Positions 1 to 12,600 of a stretch of 64,000 nucleotides of DNA are shown here, in pieces. This stretch comes from Carex sylvatica (Eukaryota > Streptophyta > Magnoliopsida > Poales > Cyperaceae): positions 868,001 to 932,000 of the forward strand of contig CAXKVR010000138.1 of the NCBI GenBank assembly GCA_964058845.1. Direction: 5' to 3'. A program made the translations under genes and the position numbers. Numbering within the stretch: the stretch's first letter is position 1; each line of letters begins with the position of its first letter. Below the pieces are notes generated by a model. It saw nothing but the letters and a program-made list of their open reading frames with translations. It made no database searches and was not told where the DNA came from.

Positions 1-3000
1 GATTCATTTCTGCGCTTGAATCCGCCGCGCTATGATGGAACCGGCGGGTATGCGGCAGCCGAGGAATGGCTGGCGCAAATAAATGCAAAGCTGAATTTAT
101 GCCGCGCACCTGAGGATGATAAAGTAGAGGTAACTGAGCAGCAACTGGAGGGTGACGCAAGGTTCTGGTGGGACGGGGCCCGACGCAGTTATGTCGGGGA
201 GGAAGCGAGAATTCCGTGGGAATGGTTTGAGCAGCAGTTCAATCGGAGATTTCTGAGTAATATCCAACGTGAAGCGCTGCGGAGGAAGTTTCTGGAATTG
301 AGGCAAAATGGGCGTCCGGTGGGGGATTACAATAGTGAATTTCTGGCGTTATCGCGTTATGCATCAGATATTCAGAATGACGCGGCAAGGTATCACAGGC
401 ACTATTTGGATGGTTTAGATGGAAATATCTCGATGATTGTTGATACTCCGACTGCTACGGAGTTGCAATCTATGATGGATCATGCAGAACAGATAGAGAT
501 GCATGGTAAGAGGAGGAAAGAGCAACTGACCGAAAGAAATGTAAAACAGAAGGATGCTCAGAGTGGGCAAATGTCAAGGTCGAGGGGAGGACCATCATTT
601 GCTAGACCCCCTCGGTCGAATATGGTGCCGAGACCCCCGTTTAGACAGATCTCTATGCCGGGTTTTAGACCGGTGATTCCTTCGCAATGGTGCTGATCGT
701 GCAATCAAGCGCACGACGAGGTTGAGTGTAGGCGCAAGGCTAGCGCTTGTTTCGTATGTGGTAGCGCGGGACATTGGGCGAGGGAGTGCCCGAATGCGCT
801 TATGAGGATGCAAGGCGCTGGTAGCGCGGGAGGGTCCGCTAGCGTTGGGCGCGGAGCGCCGACGTGGCGTGGACGTGGCGCATCTCAAGCTGGCGGGGCT
901 AGCGCTAGCAGGGCTAGCAGCGCCGGTAGCGCCGGCAGGAACGACGGCAGGGCGGCGGCGCATGCGCTTAACATAGCTGGAAATTCGCGTAACGCTGCAA
1001 CTGCGCTGGGAGATGGCCAGACTGACGTCATGACAGGTATACTCTCTATATCTGATCAGGATGCGTATTGTTTGATTGATACGGGGTGCAGCCATTCTAT
1101 TGTGTCGAGGGAATTGGTAGAAAAAGGGAGTTGGCCAATTGAGACGTGTAATCAAGTTGTAAATGTTCAAACCCCGTTTGGTTCAACCGATCAAGGAATC
1201 ACTTTATGCCGAAACCGAAAGATTAAGATAGATGGAAGAGAGTTCGAGGCGGACTTGTTGGTGATGGAGATTACCGGCTACGACGTGTTATTGGGTATGG
1301 ACTGGTTGACGAGACACGCTGCTACTATTGATTGTCCGCATCGTCGGATTTATTTCGCGAATTCAAGAGGTATGTCTTGCATACTCAATTGTAGAGAAAT
1401 TGGGAAACTAACACCGTGTATTTCGGCTGTAGAGATGAAACATTTGTTAGAATCAGGGTGTGATGCTTACTTGGCGGCCGTGGTTTATGCGTCTGCGGCA
1501 GTTCCAGAAATCAGCACCATTCCGGTGGTTTCGGAATTTGTGGATGTATTTCCGGAAGAGATTGTAGGGTTGCCACCTGAACGAGAAGTGGAGTTCGGTA
1601 TCGAACTGGTACCGGGCACAACACCGATTTCAAAAGCGCCGTATCGAATGGCACCGGCAGAACTGAAAGAACTCAAGGCACAGTTGGAAGATATGTTGGA
1701 GAATGGATTTATCAGACCTAGCACGTCACCATGGGGCGCGCCAGTATTGTTTGTCAAGAAGAAAGATGGAACATTGCGGTTATGTATTAATTACCGCGAG
1801 TTGAACAAGGTAACTGTGAAAAATAAATATCCGTTACCTCGGATTGACGATCTGTTTGATCAGTTACAGGGATCCTCAATATATTCAAAGATTGATCTGA
1901 GAACAGGGTATCACCAGCTGAGAATACGGCCAAGCGATGTGGATAAGACAGCGTTCCGTACAAGGTACGGGCATTATGAATACCTAGTTATGCCGTTTGG
2001 GCTGACGAACGCACCGGCAGCGTTCATGGACTTGATGCACCGTGTGTTTCACGATCTGTTGGATTCTACAGTTGTGGTGTTCATTGATGATATACTGGTG
2101 TATTCGTGCTCGCGAGAAGAACATGAGGTACATCTTCGAATTGTGTTGCAAAGATTGCGTGAACATCAGTTATTCGCAAAGTTGTCGAAATGTGAATTCT
2201 GGTTGGAGGAAGTTACATTTTTGGGGCATGTGGTTTCTGGAAAAGGGTTAGCGGTGGATTCCGAAAAGATTCGGGCTGTGACAGATTAGAAAAGGCCGGA
2301 GACAGTTACTGAAATTCGTAGCTTTCTGGGGTTAGCCGGGTACTACAGGAGATTTGTACTCGGGTTTTCGCGGTTAGCCGCGCCACTTACAAAATTGTTG
2401 CACAAAGGCGTGAAATTTGATTGGGGTACCGCGCAAGATAAAAGTTTTGAGGAATTAAAGAGTCGGCTGGTATCCGCGCCAGTTCTTGCTATGCCGACTG
2501 CTGATAAAGAGTACACGGTTTACACCGATGCATCTCGATTGGGTTTGGGTTGCGTATTGATGCAAGATGATCATGTAATTGCCTACGCATCTCGGCAATT
2601 GCGACCGCACGAGAAAAACTACCCGACGCATGATTTGGAGTTAGCGGCAGTGATATTTGCGCTGAAGATTTGGCGGCATTACTTGTATGGCGTGAAATGC
2701 CGAATCTATACTGATCATCAAAGTCTGAAATACATCTTCACGCAAAGGGAGTTAAATTTGAGACAAAGGCGGTGGTTAGAATTGATGAAAGACTATGACT
2801 TGGATATCCAGTATCATGCAGGAAAAGCGAACAGTGTAGCAGATGCGTTGAGCAGAAAGAGTCAGGTAAACCTGGCGTCGGTGATTACAAGTGAAATACA
2901 TCTTCTCGAGGAAATGCACAGAATGGAAATACATGTTGGCGCGTCACGCGAATTAGCGTTGGGAGTTGCATCTAAATGTAATAGAAGTGAGGTTGGGACT

Positions 3001-4485
3001 AGCGCAACTGCAATTGCGTCGGTTGTGCTAGCAGCGGTTGAAATCCGATCGGAATTACACGAGCAAATTCGTGCAGAGCAACAGAATGATCCGAAATGTC
3101 AGAAATTCAAACTGCACTATGAGACAAACGCTGATTCACCGTTTCAAGTTCAAGGAGATGGCATCTTGCGGTTTCACGACCGCATTTGTGTACCAAGTAA
3201 TTCGGAGTTGAAAGATCTGATTTTGTCAGAGGCGCACAATTCGGGATACGCTATCCATCCGGGAGAGGTAAAAATGTATCAAGATCTAAAAAAGTATTTT
3301 TGGTGGCCAAAAATGAAAAAGGAAGTACAAAGGTACGTTGAAAAGTGTCAAATATGTCAGCAAGTTAAAGCGGATCGGCAGAGAAAAGCAGGATTGCTAA
3401 GACCGTTGGAAATACCTACAAGGAAGTTTGAATCAATCACAATGGATTTCGTAAGTGGATTTCCGAGAACTGTCGGAAGGTATAATACAGTTTGGGTGAT
3501 TGTGGATCGATTAACGAAGATAGCGCATTTCATTCCGCTTCGAATTGAGACATCTGGGCCAGAATTGGCGGAATTGTTTCTGAAATATCAGTTTAAGTAC
3601 CATGGTTGCTCGCGCAATATTATTTCCGACCGAGATCCTCGGTTCACTTCTCATTTCTGGGAGAGTTTTCAAGAAACAATGGGTACCAAGTTGAGATTCA
3701 GCACTGCGCACCATCCTCAGACTGACGGTCAGTCTGAGCGCACCATTCAGACACTGGAAGACATGTTGCGCTCCTGCGCGCTATGTTTACAAGGTTCGTG
3801 GGTTGATCATTTATATCTGGTGGAGTTTGCGTATAACAACAGTTATCATTCGAGCATTGGTATGTCACCGCAAGAAGCGCTGACAGGGCAGCAGTGCCGT
3901 ACTCCATTGTGGTGGGGACCAGCGGGTACTTATCCACCTACAGGGCCGCAAATGTTAGAAGAAATTGCTGAGAAAACAAAGATGGTTTTGAGTCGGCTCA
4001 AATCGGCTCAAGAAAGGCAAAAGAAATATGCGGATGTTCACCGAAGACCGTTGGAATTTCAAGAAAGTGATCACGTATGGCTTCGAGTTTCGCCTGTCAG
4101 AGGCGTGCATCGATTTGGTGTTTCGGGCAAGCTAAGTCCTCGATATATTGGGCCATTCCAGATTTTGCGACGAGTTGGACCGGTTGCCTACGAGCTTGCG
4201 TTACCACCAGCGTTGGACCGGGTTCATCCGGTATTCCATGTATCACAGTTACGCAGATATGTGCGAGATCCGTCGCATTGTATTGATCACTCGGGTTTAC
4301 ACGTACAAGATGATCTGACATATCAAGAAGAACCAATGCAGATATTGGACCGAAAAGAGCAACGGCTACGAAGCAAAGTGATTCGGCTCGTGTTGGTAAA
4401 ATGGGGACACCATTCCGATAAGGAAGCGACGTGGGAGCTCGAAGAGAGCATCCGAGAAAAGTATCCGGAGTTATTCGACAATTAA
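1..4485 (+). pseudogene. gag-pol polyprotein of the Tekay-type element, two in-frame stops
   Basis: One frame is open from base 1 to the TAA at 4483-4485, apart from a TGA at 694-696 and a TAG at 2287-2289. Gag (1-about 800) has the retrotransposon gag core (FWWDGARRSY, FLELRQNGRPVGDYNSEF) and a CCHC knuckle ([14 protein letters not shown]). The aspartic protease motif is DTGCSHS, with DTG at 1078-1086. RT spans about 1600-2290 with the catalytic FIDD at 2080-2091. RNase H starts near 2515 ([11 protein letters not shown]). Integrase has an HHCC finger (H near 3250; CQICQQ near 3350) and the DDE residues in MDFVSG, SDRDPRF and GQSERTIQ. A chromodomain ([19 protein letters not shown]) occupies about 4380-4480. 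Both stops lie in conserved stretches: the TGA beside the first Cys pair of the nucleocapsid region, the TAG between RT and RNase H. All catalytic residues looked for are intact, so the element could have been functional apart from these two point changes. Gag and pol share one frame, as in other plant chromoviruses. Confidence 0.92.
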
Positions 4486-4520
4486 GGTACGAAATCAAGT
4501 TCAGCGGACTGAACTTCATT

Positions 4521-4534
4521 TTAAGGGGGGGAGA
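4521..4534 (+). promoter_or_regulatory. Polypurine tract of the Tekay-type element
   Basis: A purine run (TTAAGGGGGGGAGA) directly before the TGTGACA that opens the 3' LTR at 4537. This is the expected place and composition for the plus-strand DNA primer. Confidence 0.85.
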
Positions 4535-4536
4535 AA

Positions 4537-7145
4537 TGTGACATTATGAATTTTATAATAAATATTCTATACTGACTGATTGAGTTAAGGCGTCACGAAT
4601 CGAATAATAAATATAGAAAAACGGTCCAGTGCGGATGGATGACCCGCACTGCGGGTGGCTTCACCCGCACTGGGACAAGTTCTTTAATAAACGGCTGCAA
4701 TTTCTCTGGGTGCGGATGGTGGTGCGGATGGGCACACGCACTGCGGGTGAGTTCTATACTCTTCTGAAAATTTCGCTAAGTACTGAATGCGGATGGGAGC
4801 ATCCGCACTGGCCTCAGTGCGTCCGCACTAGGCTCGGACATTTTTCTGCACCGTGAGTGCGGTTGGACGGATCCGCAGTGCGGATGATCGGTCCGCACTG
4901 GGGTGTGTATTTGCTATTTGCGCAGAATGCGGCTGGATGGATCCGCAGTGCGGATGAGTGATCCGCACTGGGGTGTATTATGTGCTATTTTTGATATTTT
5001 TGAGGGACTTATGAGCAAAATGGACCAAATAACCTTTCTCTTCCTCTTTTTAATAAATAAAAATATTACATAAGGGCTTAATTGTGAAATAAAACATTTA
5101 CATAAAGGGCCTATTTGTAATAAACATTTTCAAGTTTGGTAATATTAATAAAATGGAGGGGTATATGTGCAAAATTCCAATTATTAAACGAAATCCCTTT
5201 CTTCTTCATTTCATTCCACCGTAATATTTGAAGGAATTCGTAAGGCTAGGGTTAGAGCCGAACCAAAAGGGAAAGAGAGAGAGAGAGAAATTGAGCGCGG
5301 AAACTGATCGAACTGACCGGAAAATCGAGAGTCGAGCTGAATTGACGATCCTTGATCGAATAGAAAGCTTCAATTTGGTATATATCTTTCTCCCTTGGTA
5401 ATTTCTTGAAAATTCTAATTTATTCGATTTATTCGATTTGTCATGATTTCGGTTGAAATTTGTAATTAGGGTTTCGTAATCGAGTTCTAGCTCGATTAGT
5501 TGTTAATTTGTGATAATTGATACGATTTATCTTCCTTTTCTCTTGGAAACCCTAATTTCATTTGATTTGTTATATTTTGGTGAAATTCGAAGTCGAATTT
5601 GATTTGAAATGTTATAACTCGATAATCGGATTGATTTGCTTGTGGAATTTGGAATTGAACTAGGGTTTCGGGGTTGGATTGAAATGGAAAGAAATTATGA
5701 TAGTTTCATGTGAAACTCTGGAAATTGTTGGAATTAATCGAGTTATAACTTCGTTAAAAACCTATTGGATATTAATCGAAAGCGTTAATCGAATTTAACG
5801 TGTAAAATAGGTGGTAATCATACGAGGCAAAGGATTTCTGGATCGTTCGAGACGCCTGAGCCTTAGTCGAGCGTGCTATTACTCAGGTGCGGGGTTTCTG
5901 GACTTGTCTGATAGTTTATATTCAGAAATTAAACTGTGTTTTGATTCATGTAATTAAACTGTGTTTCGATTCATATGCATTGCATTGCCCAAATAAAGTG
6001 AAACTCGAATTGTTTAAATCTGATTGATTTGCATGCTGGTATGGTTATTATTTGTGTTGATCTGAATGATCTGATTTTGGAATTAAAGTCACCGTGCTTT
6101 ATATCACCATCGGTTGGTGGATATGGTATTATGGTCATCCACCGTGATGACGTCACCCAGGGGGTGAATCCAGATTTGTCAAGTCTGTGCACGGACTGTG
6201 ACGCTCAGTGTTCTAAAGCTTTAGATCGTCTGACCTTCGGCAGTTCCCAGTACCGGTTGGGACGAAGGGTAAGTGACTTTGTACTATGATTTTGGATGTG
6301 GTGACTGTGTATCGGATGGCATTACCCAGGGGGTATTGCGTTTGGATGGTCAGTTGGATTTATATGGACTTTCCGGATATGAATTGGAACCAGACTTTTA
6401 ATTAAACAGTTAAGCCTGTAACTACAGATGAGTGTCATGAGAAAAGGTTTTACCTGGTACAGCCGTCTGTAGGTGTCTGTAACCCTACAGATGAGTGGGA
6501 ACGAATTGGGGTCCAGTTTGGTGGAACATCTGTAGTTACTACCAGATATTCTGAAATCGAGTTAAACCAAATATTGTGTGCTTGAATTTCATCTTGGCAA
6601 TTCCTGATTTGTGATTTCATTTGACTAAATGTTGTCGGGTTTGTGCATTCATGTTTATATATGATTATAAACTGATCTGAGCTTTATTTGCTTTTTATTT
6701 TGAATATAATATGTGATTGCAAGTCCAGGGACGATTTGTGGCAATTTATCGCACTGAGAATTCAATTCTCATCCCCTCTTTTGGGTAAATTTTTCAGGTA
6801 CCGGTTCGGTGGATCCGAGAGAGACACGAGATCGGTAGGCCTGGTTTTCACCGTTGCTTAGCTGTCTGGTATTGTGACTAGAGACATGTATAGATTTATG
6901 TTTTGATTGTATATATATATATGTGTTCTCTATGTCATTTGGTGATACGTATCCATCGAGATACGGATTTTGTATGATATTACCTGACCAGTTGGGATTT
7001 GTGAACTGTTTTTCTTAGTTATTTGTTGATTTTGTTGGTGTGTTTTACTTTCTATTATATCGTACTTGCCTTGTAGGCATACGGGCAACTGTATGTCTAC
7101 GGCAGGAGGCACCCGTCACGCCTCGTGGGGCTGCGGGGTGTGACA
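4537..7145 (+). repeat. 3' LTR of the Tekay-type element (about 2.6 kb)
   Basis: Begins TGTGACATTATG right after the polypurine tract and ends GGGGTGTGACA at 7145, keeping the TG...CA ends. It is non-coding; short ORFs inside it carry no recognisable domain. It contains a GC-rich repeat block near its start, a GA-rich stretch near 5275, several TTAGGGTTTCG-like segments between 5460 and 5670, and a CTCATCCCCTCTTTTGGG... stretch followed by TTTCAGGTACCGG near 6770-6810, a pattern common in the 3' part of chromovirus LTRs. The partner 5' LTR is not in the window, so the start is judged from the polypurine tract and TG, not by LTR comparison. Confidence 0.85.
4622..4985 (+). repeat. GC-rich hairpin-forming repeat block in the LTR
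   Basis: Repeated words CAGTGCGGATG and its complement ATCCGCACTGGG recur about every 15-40 bases. Two adjacent units of about 72 bases (near 4850-4920 and 4921-4990) are nearly identical. The block contrasts with the AT-rich remainder of the LTR and could fold into several stems. Confidence 0.75.
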
Positions 7146-7299
7146 GTTAGGGTTCGTAGAGAGAATTCTGGAAAGAGAATGAAATAAGATTTGAGGTGGC
7201 GGCTCTACCGCTTTAGGGTTCATATAATTTAGTTTTATTTTAAAATTAAAATAATTACAAATTATATTTACATGAGTATATCAATTCAATATTATTGAT

Positions 7300-7627
7300 G
7301 TATGCTATATGTTCAATATAATAGAGAGTTGGTGTTGATCTAGCTAATACCAACTTCTCATATAACCAACAGTTGGCAAAGATGAATCTATCAACACTAT
7401 CAATTGATTATCTTAACCGATGGTGTAGTATATGTTTTTACCAACTGTTGAACAAAAATGAACCGATGGCAAAGGAGAGGGGCTATTAACTCCATCGGTT
7501 GGTTAGACCTAACAGTTGGTAAAAAGTTTAAAGTAATTGCAGCGCTGCTACTTGTGACGTACACCATCTGTGTCAAAGCACATCCGATGGTAAGAGGCAA
7601 TGACAAAAATATTTGTTTGTAGTAGTG
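7300..7627 (-). mobile_element. Terminal fragment of a CACTA transposon
   Basis: Read on the minus strand it begins CACTACTACAAACAAATA at 7627 and carries sub-terminal motifs of ACCATCGG/CCGATGG type. The reverse complement aligns along at least 300 bases with the first 330 bases of the CACTA element at 31288 (shared: TACCATCGGATGTGCTT, GCAGCGCTG, CCATCGGTT, TTAATACCAACTT-like). So it is one end of the same family. The other end is not seen; the element is truncated, or was split by the retrotransposon that ends at 7145. The 7146-7299 stretch between them is AT-rich and unassigned. Confidence 0.8.
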
Positions 7628-7956
7628 AAAACAAGAGATGAATTCCATATGCCTTGAAAACATTTGTACTGATATCATACGCACTTTGTACTTTCTAACA
7701 TTTAATTGTATCATTCAGAAAGTTCGTCTACACTGGAGATATAAAATAACTAGATTGAACGGCAAACATATTATTAAATTAAATTTTGTGTATTTTTACT
7801 CTCTTATGGCAACTTTTTGGACTATTTTCTCTTGGTCAGGGCGGATCTTAGCGCATTTGAAAGGTGAGTAAGCTACCATATAATTTTTATTTTTTTAATT
7901 ATATATATTAAAATTTAATTTAATTTTTTATTTTTTTTAAGTTTTTATATAGATTA
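7628..7956. other. Gene-free AT-rich spacer
   Basis: No conserved coding or repeat structure recognised. The short ORFs here have no recognisable domain. Confidence 0.5.
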
Positions 7957-7964
7957 GGCCCCCC

Positions 7965-9208
7965 AGGCTTCAAACGAACCGAACCAAATTGAATCTGTCC
8001 TAATTCGAATTCAAATTCGAAATTATTTCGAACCAAATCCAGTTCGAAATTATTTCGAACCAAATCCAGTTCGAAATTGAAATAGATTTCAAACCTAAAA
8101 AGCCAGTTCAAATTTGATTTGTTATAATTCGAACTAGTTTAATTTGATTCGAAATTAGTTTAAAATTGAGAACAATTCGGTTAAATGAACACAGCAGTTC
8201 GAAATTGAGGCAGAGTCTAACCTTGTGAAACACAGCGGAGAAGAGAGGAGACAAATGGCGGACGAAATCGGCCGAAGAAAGGAGACGAAGCGGAGGAGAG
8301 GCGACGGCAAGAAAGAATACTAATTTAGGTGACAGAGCGAAGGAGCGGACGGAGGAGTGAGAGCAAGAGGGAGAAAGAATCTTGGCGAGAGAGAGAATGA
8401 GAGGAGACGGAGAACGAGAGCGAGAGAGGAGACATAAAAACAATTCGCGAAGCCTGGAAGCATTCTACGATGTTGCTTACAGTGTTATAAAATGCGATTT
8501 CTATGCGGTATGCGGAAGGTCACCACATATCGCATATACGGTATACGGCCGCATATGCGGATTTTTATGCGGATTTTTATGCGGATTTATATATGCGGAT
8601 TTTAAAATAAGAATTCATATATATTTTAAAGTATAATCTCACAACAGGAATAAGAATACACATGTTTGTAAATATAAGAATATACAACAACAAGGTAATA
8701 AAAGCATCTATATTTTAAAATCCACTAATTCAAAAGTCTCACAACAAGAATTTTATGCGGATCATATGCGGTATATGCAGTTCATATGCGGTTCATATGC
8801 GGATCATATGCGGTATATGCGGTTCACATACGGTTCATATGCGGTTCATATGTGGATCATATGCGGTATATGGATCATATGCGGTTCATATGCGGTTCAT
8901 GTGCGAATCATATAGATATGCAGTTAAAATTATGCGGCCGCATATGCGGAACCGCATATTAGACCGCATATTAATTTTCTATGCGGTTCGGAACTGCATA
9001 CACATATGCAGCCGCATAGACCGCATTTTGTTACACTGGTTGCTTAGAGATTTAATTGGACGGCAAAGAATTCAAAATTGAAATAATTTTGAATCAAACT
9101 GATTTGAATTAATTTCAAACTGAAATACTTTTGAATTAAATTTTTTTCAAACTTTTTTAAATCAAACTCGAATCGAATCACGAATCTCAAATTTTTTGTG
9201 CACCCCTA
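7965..9208. mobile_element. Non-autonomous hAT-like element with GAATTCGAA-rich ends
   Basis: Both ends are rich in degenerate CGAACCGAAC/TTCGAATTC words. The right end reads GTGCACCCCTA, the usual end of plant hAT-type elements of this style, and both sides are flanked by the same 8-mer GGCCCCCC (7957-7964 and 9209-9216). The left terminus (AGGCTTCAAACG) is a poor match to the right one, so it has decayed or is mis-set by a base or two. A purine-rich stretch of unknown origin lies at 8220-8450. A second element is nested at 8480-9038. No transposase is encoded. Confidence 0.65.
8480..9038. mobile_element. hAT MITE nested in the previous element, perfect 8-bp TSD
   Basis: Terminal inverted repeats CAGTGTTATAAAATGCG and, at the other end, CGCATTTTGTTACACTG. 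The flanking 8-mer GTTGCTTA is identical on both sides (8472-8479, 9039-9046). An 8-bp TSD and CAGTG ends define a hAT element. The interior is mostly repeats of ATATGCGGTTC and GGATTTTTATGC, which make a spurious open frame near 8755. The intact TSD says it inserted after the host element and is comparatively recent. Confidence 0.88.
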
Positions 9209-9657
9209 GGCCCCCCTCATAAATTAACATATATATTTACATGTAATTTAGTGATTAAAATTGCTCTTTAGATTGTAAGAGATCTTGAATTCAAATTTCA
9301 CTTCTCACATTATATATTTTTACATTTTATTTTTCAACCACTCCTATTTAAAATTTCTAGTTCCGCCCATGCTCTTGGCTTTATAATGGCTATAATATCT
9401 GTATCATCATCTTTATTTGTGCTGTTTATTCAAATACTTCTGATATTTCTTGTTGATATTATAAAACAAAATACAAGGGAAGGAAAAGCCAACAAGAACA
9501 TGACAAACACAACACTACCATAAGCACAGCAACAGGTCGTCAGCCTCATACTTAGCGCTTGTCTGCGCACCTAGCAAACTTTATTTATACATTATTAATT
9601 AGATTTGAAAGAAGATGAAGTGATTTTTGTTTGATCCATAAAGACGGTCCTATCTTC
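9209..9657. other. 3' flank of the lambda GST gene
   Basis: AT-rich. On the minus strand an ATAAATAAAG word near 9583, about 75 bases beyond the stop codon, could serve as the poly(A) signal of the GST gene. Nothing else recognised. Confidence 0.4.
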
Positions 9658-12600
9658 TTAAGCAAGCTGGAAAATCACAGAACAAATATACAGTTAAAAC
9701 AAATATTATGCCTAAAATTGTGAATAACTATTTGATTAAGTAAATGTTATAATTTACCCCGAAGCGCTTCTTGGCAGTAGTAAGAAGCTCCTGAGGATCC
9801 CGCTTGGTTGCTGTGTAGGCCTCAATCTTGTTAAGCTCCTGATGTTGTATTTTTATATCAGACATTGTAAATTACAGATTATAAATGAAAAATTGATGTC
9901 ATTGACAGTAATCAATTTATGATATCACTTTTGTTCTAACCTCCAACCATGAATTTAGCCTAGGCCTGCCCTTGGTTATATCATAATTCTTCAAGTCACT
10001 CAAGAAAATCTGTAACCTCTCAATAAAGGGTGCATATGCTATGTCCACCTACATATAATTGATTAATTGGTTTAAAGAAGTTAGAAGACAAAATTCAGAA
10101 AAATGAACATAGCAAGAGAGAGTATAAATCATTAGCTAAAAGAAAACAAAACTAACCAAACTAAAGTCGGGTCCAAGGAAGAATGGTCCATCTTCAAACT
10201 TTGACAGGGATTCTTCTAACTTATCCAAAGCAGCAACTGAACAAACCATCCAAGCAAACAATAAGTTCAGAATATGTGTATATTACAAAATATTACTCTC
10301 TCATACTGGCTGGAGAAACCAGCTGGTACAATACCAAACCAATTGCATTGCTGTGAGACATATCAGACCAGGCTAGGAATTGATAATGCCGGACCTGATT
10401 AGTACATAATCAATAGTATATTCCAACCAGGCTAGGAATTGGCACAATATGCAGCATGCACAAATATACAAATTTATATATGCAGTTTAATTTTGCAATT
10501 TTTACTATGTATTTGAGATGAGCTACGGTGAGCTATAGAGTAAAACACGTTTATACTCCACGCAATATCTTCATTTTCAAAGTTCAAATAGCCGATTCGA
10601 ACATTCCAACATGTACTTCATAATAAAATATGCTTGGAAACTAAATTTTACATTTTTTGAAATTTTTTTACTATTTATTAAGTCACTTTGAAAATCTGAA
10701 AATCCGGGTGAACAGTAAAAATTTCTGGACCATTTTCAAAATGGCTTAATAAATAGTAAAACAAATTCCAAAAAATGTAAATTTTTGTCTCCAATCACAT
10801 TTCAATATAGAGATCATGTTGAGCGGTTCGGATCGGTTGTTTGGATTTTCAAAATGAAATTTTTTTGCCATGGAGTAAAAAACCTCTTTTACTCTATAGC
10901 TCACCATAGCTCATCTCCTATGTATTTTATATAAGCAAAAATAGTAGATTACACATTATAGATTAAATTGAAAATTCGTTATAATAGATGAAATAATTGA
11001 AGTTTCAGTTCAACACATACAAAAAAACTAAAGGGTGAAATATACAAACTCCAAACATGTATTACTTAGGTTAAAAAGGATTAATAAAAATAAAAATAAA
11101 AAATTGTCAGAAAATTGAAGAATATTGTTTTAGTGCAGATTAATAATTTCAATTAATTAGAGGATGGACACAAAAAAAAAAAAAAAAGTTGTGCAACATA
11201 TGTTTCATATATGGTCCACATAACACCTCATATGGAACTGCACAACAGCATTCCGCATACCCGCATACCATATATGTGGTCTGCTTATGTGGCTGCAAAT
11301 TAATATATACTTATTACTAACTGTATATTATTTTGAGCACATGCGACCAGCCACATAAGCATATGCAGCCCACAAACTGCATTTTAAAACACTAATTCAT
11401 ATTGTGCAATAAAGTAAGTACCAGCATCAGATATGTTCTCTCCTTTTGACAGTAATGTTGAATACAGAGCTTTGCTGAAGGAATCACTATAAGCAAGAAG
11501 CTCCTCTGCAAAAGTTTGTTTCGCTGGCTCCTAATAACAGAAAAATCACAAATAAGTATAGTAATTTAAAAATTAAGTTTCACTATATATTGAATAAACT
11601 AAGGTTATTTTTTACATCAGGAAGCAATGCGGGGCCCTCAAAGTGAGCGTCAATGTACTTGATCAAATCCAAACTCTCTCCCTTTACTTCGTTGTTGTGC
11701 TCAAGCGAAGGTACCTATTAATAATCATTCAATGAATATATTACATTATTTCAATGATCCACAAGAAAAGTATATATTTATGCAAAAAATGGAGAAACAT
11801 AAATTATTGGTTAAACAGAGAAAGGTTATAAAAATATACTTTGTTTTCAGGATAAACCTTTTCCTTGTACCATGCCGGCCGATCTCCTAGATCAATGGCT
11901 ACTAATTTGATTTTTTCCTGTAGTCCCTGTCCTCCAGTTTAAGAAATAAAAGAAGTCAGAACATGGAAAAATAAAATAATTTAATTTGAAGTGGAGGATT
12001 CAAATACCCCATCTATTTTTCATGCCTCGATTACGTCTTCAATTTTTAATCTATCATAACAAAAATTTAAAAATCATAACTACTTAAAATGAAGCCATTT
12101 GATATGATCTATATTACTTCCTCTGCATGTATGTATGTACATATACTGATATACATGCATCAACATACAAACAAAAATTATAGCATTTTGACTTTAATAT
12201 TAAGAACTAAAAAAAATAATGTTCAGAATTTATCTTTTACAATCTTTCGATACCACCAATCAAAACAAATTTAAGTTAAAACAGTATAGTTTTACATGTA
12301 TGCATAGAAAAAGTGATATAAATTTATCACACCTGACAATTCTATTGTGATATTTGAATTTTAGATTTTGAGTTATAACTTTGTTGAAATTAAAATTTTC
12401 TCTATACGAAATTACTAAGCGAAAAAAATTGCCCAGCGATAGCAATTTGAAAGTGACCCAGCGAGAAACCCTAGTGCAACAGCCAGCACCCTACCTTGCC
12501 ATCCCCCAGTCCGCCCCTCTCATCCCTTCTAGGCCTCACCCTTGACACAGCAGTACCCCTCCCCTCCCCTCCCTCTCGGCTCTACCTCTACGAGCGGAGA

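Larger units (their letters stand above)
1..7145 (+). mobile_element. Ty3/gypsy chromovirus (Tekay/Del type), 5' end outside window
   Basis: An LTR retrotransposon whose 5' LTR and gag start lie before base 1. What is visible is gag, protease, reverse transcriptase, RNase H, integrase and a C-terminal chromodomain in one reading frame, then a polypurine tract and a long 3' LTR ending in CA at 7145. Domain order (integrase after RNase H) is Ty3/gypsy; the chromodomain after integrase marks a chromovirus, and its sequence style together with the very long LTR fits the Tekay/Del clade (inference from family knowledge). The coding frame has only two stops, so the copy seems fairly young. The 5 bases after the LTR (GTTAG) would be one target-site copy; the other is outside the window. 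Confidence 0.93.

Noticed and set aside
6029..6289. An 86-codon frame in the Tekay-type LTR
   Set aside because: It lies within non-coding LTR sequence and has no recognisable domain.
8755..9081. Open frame of about 108 codons full of CGICSSYAVHMR-like repeats
   Set aside because: It is produced by ATATGCGG repeats inside the hAT MITE at 8480-9038; no protein family is suggested.
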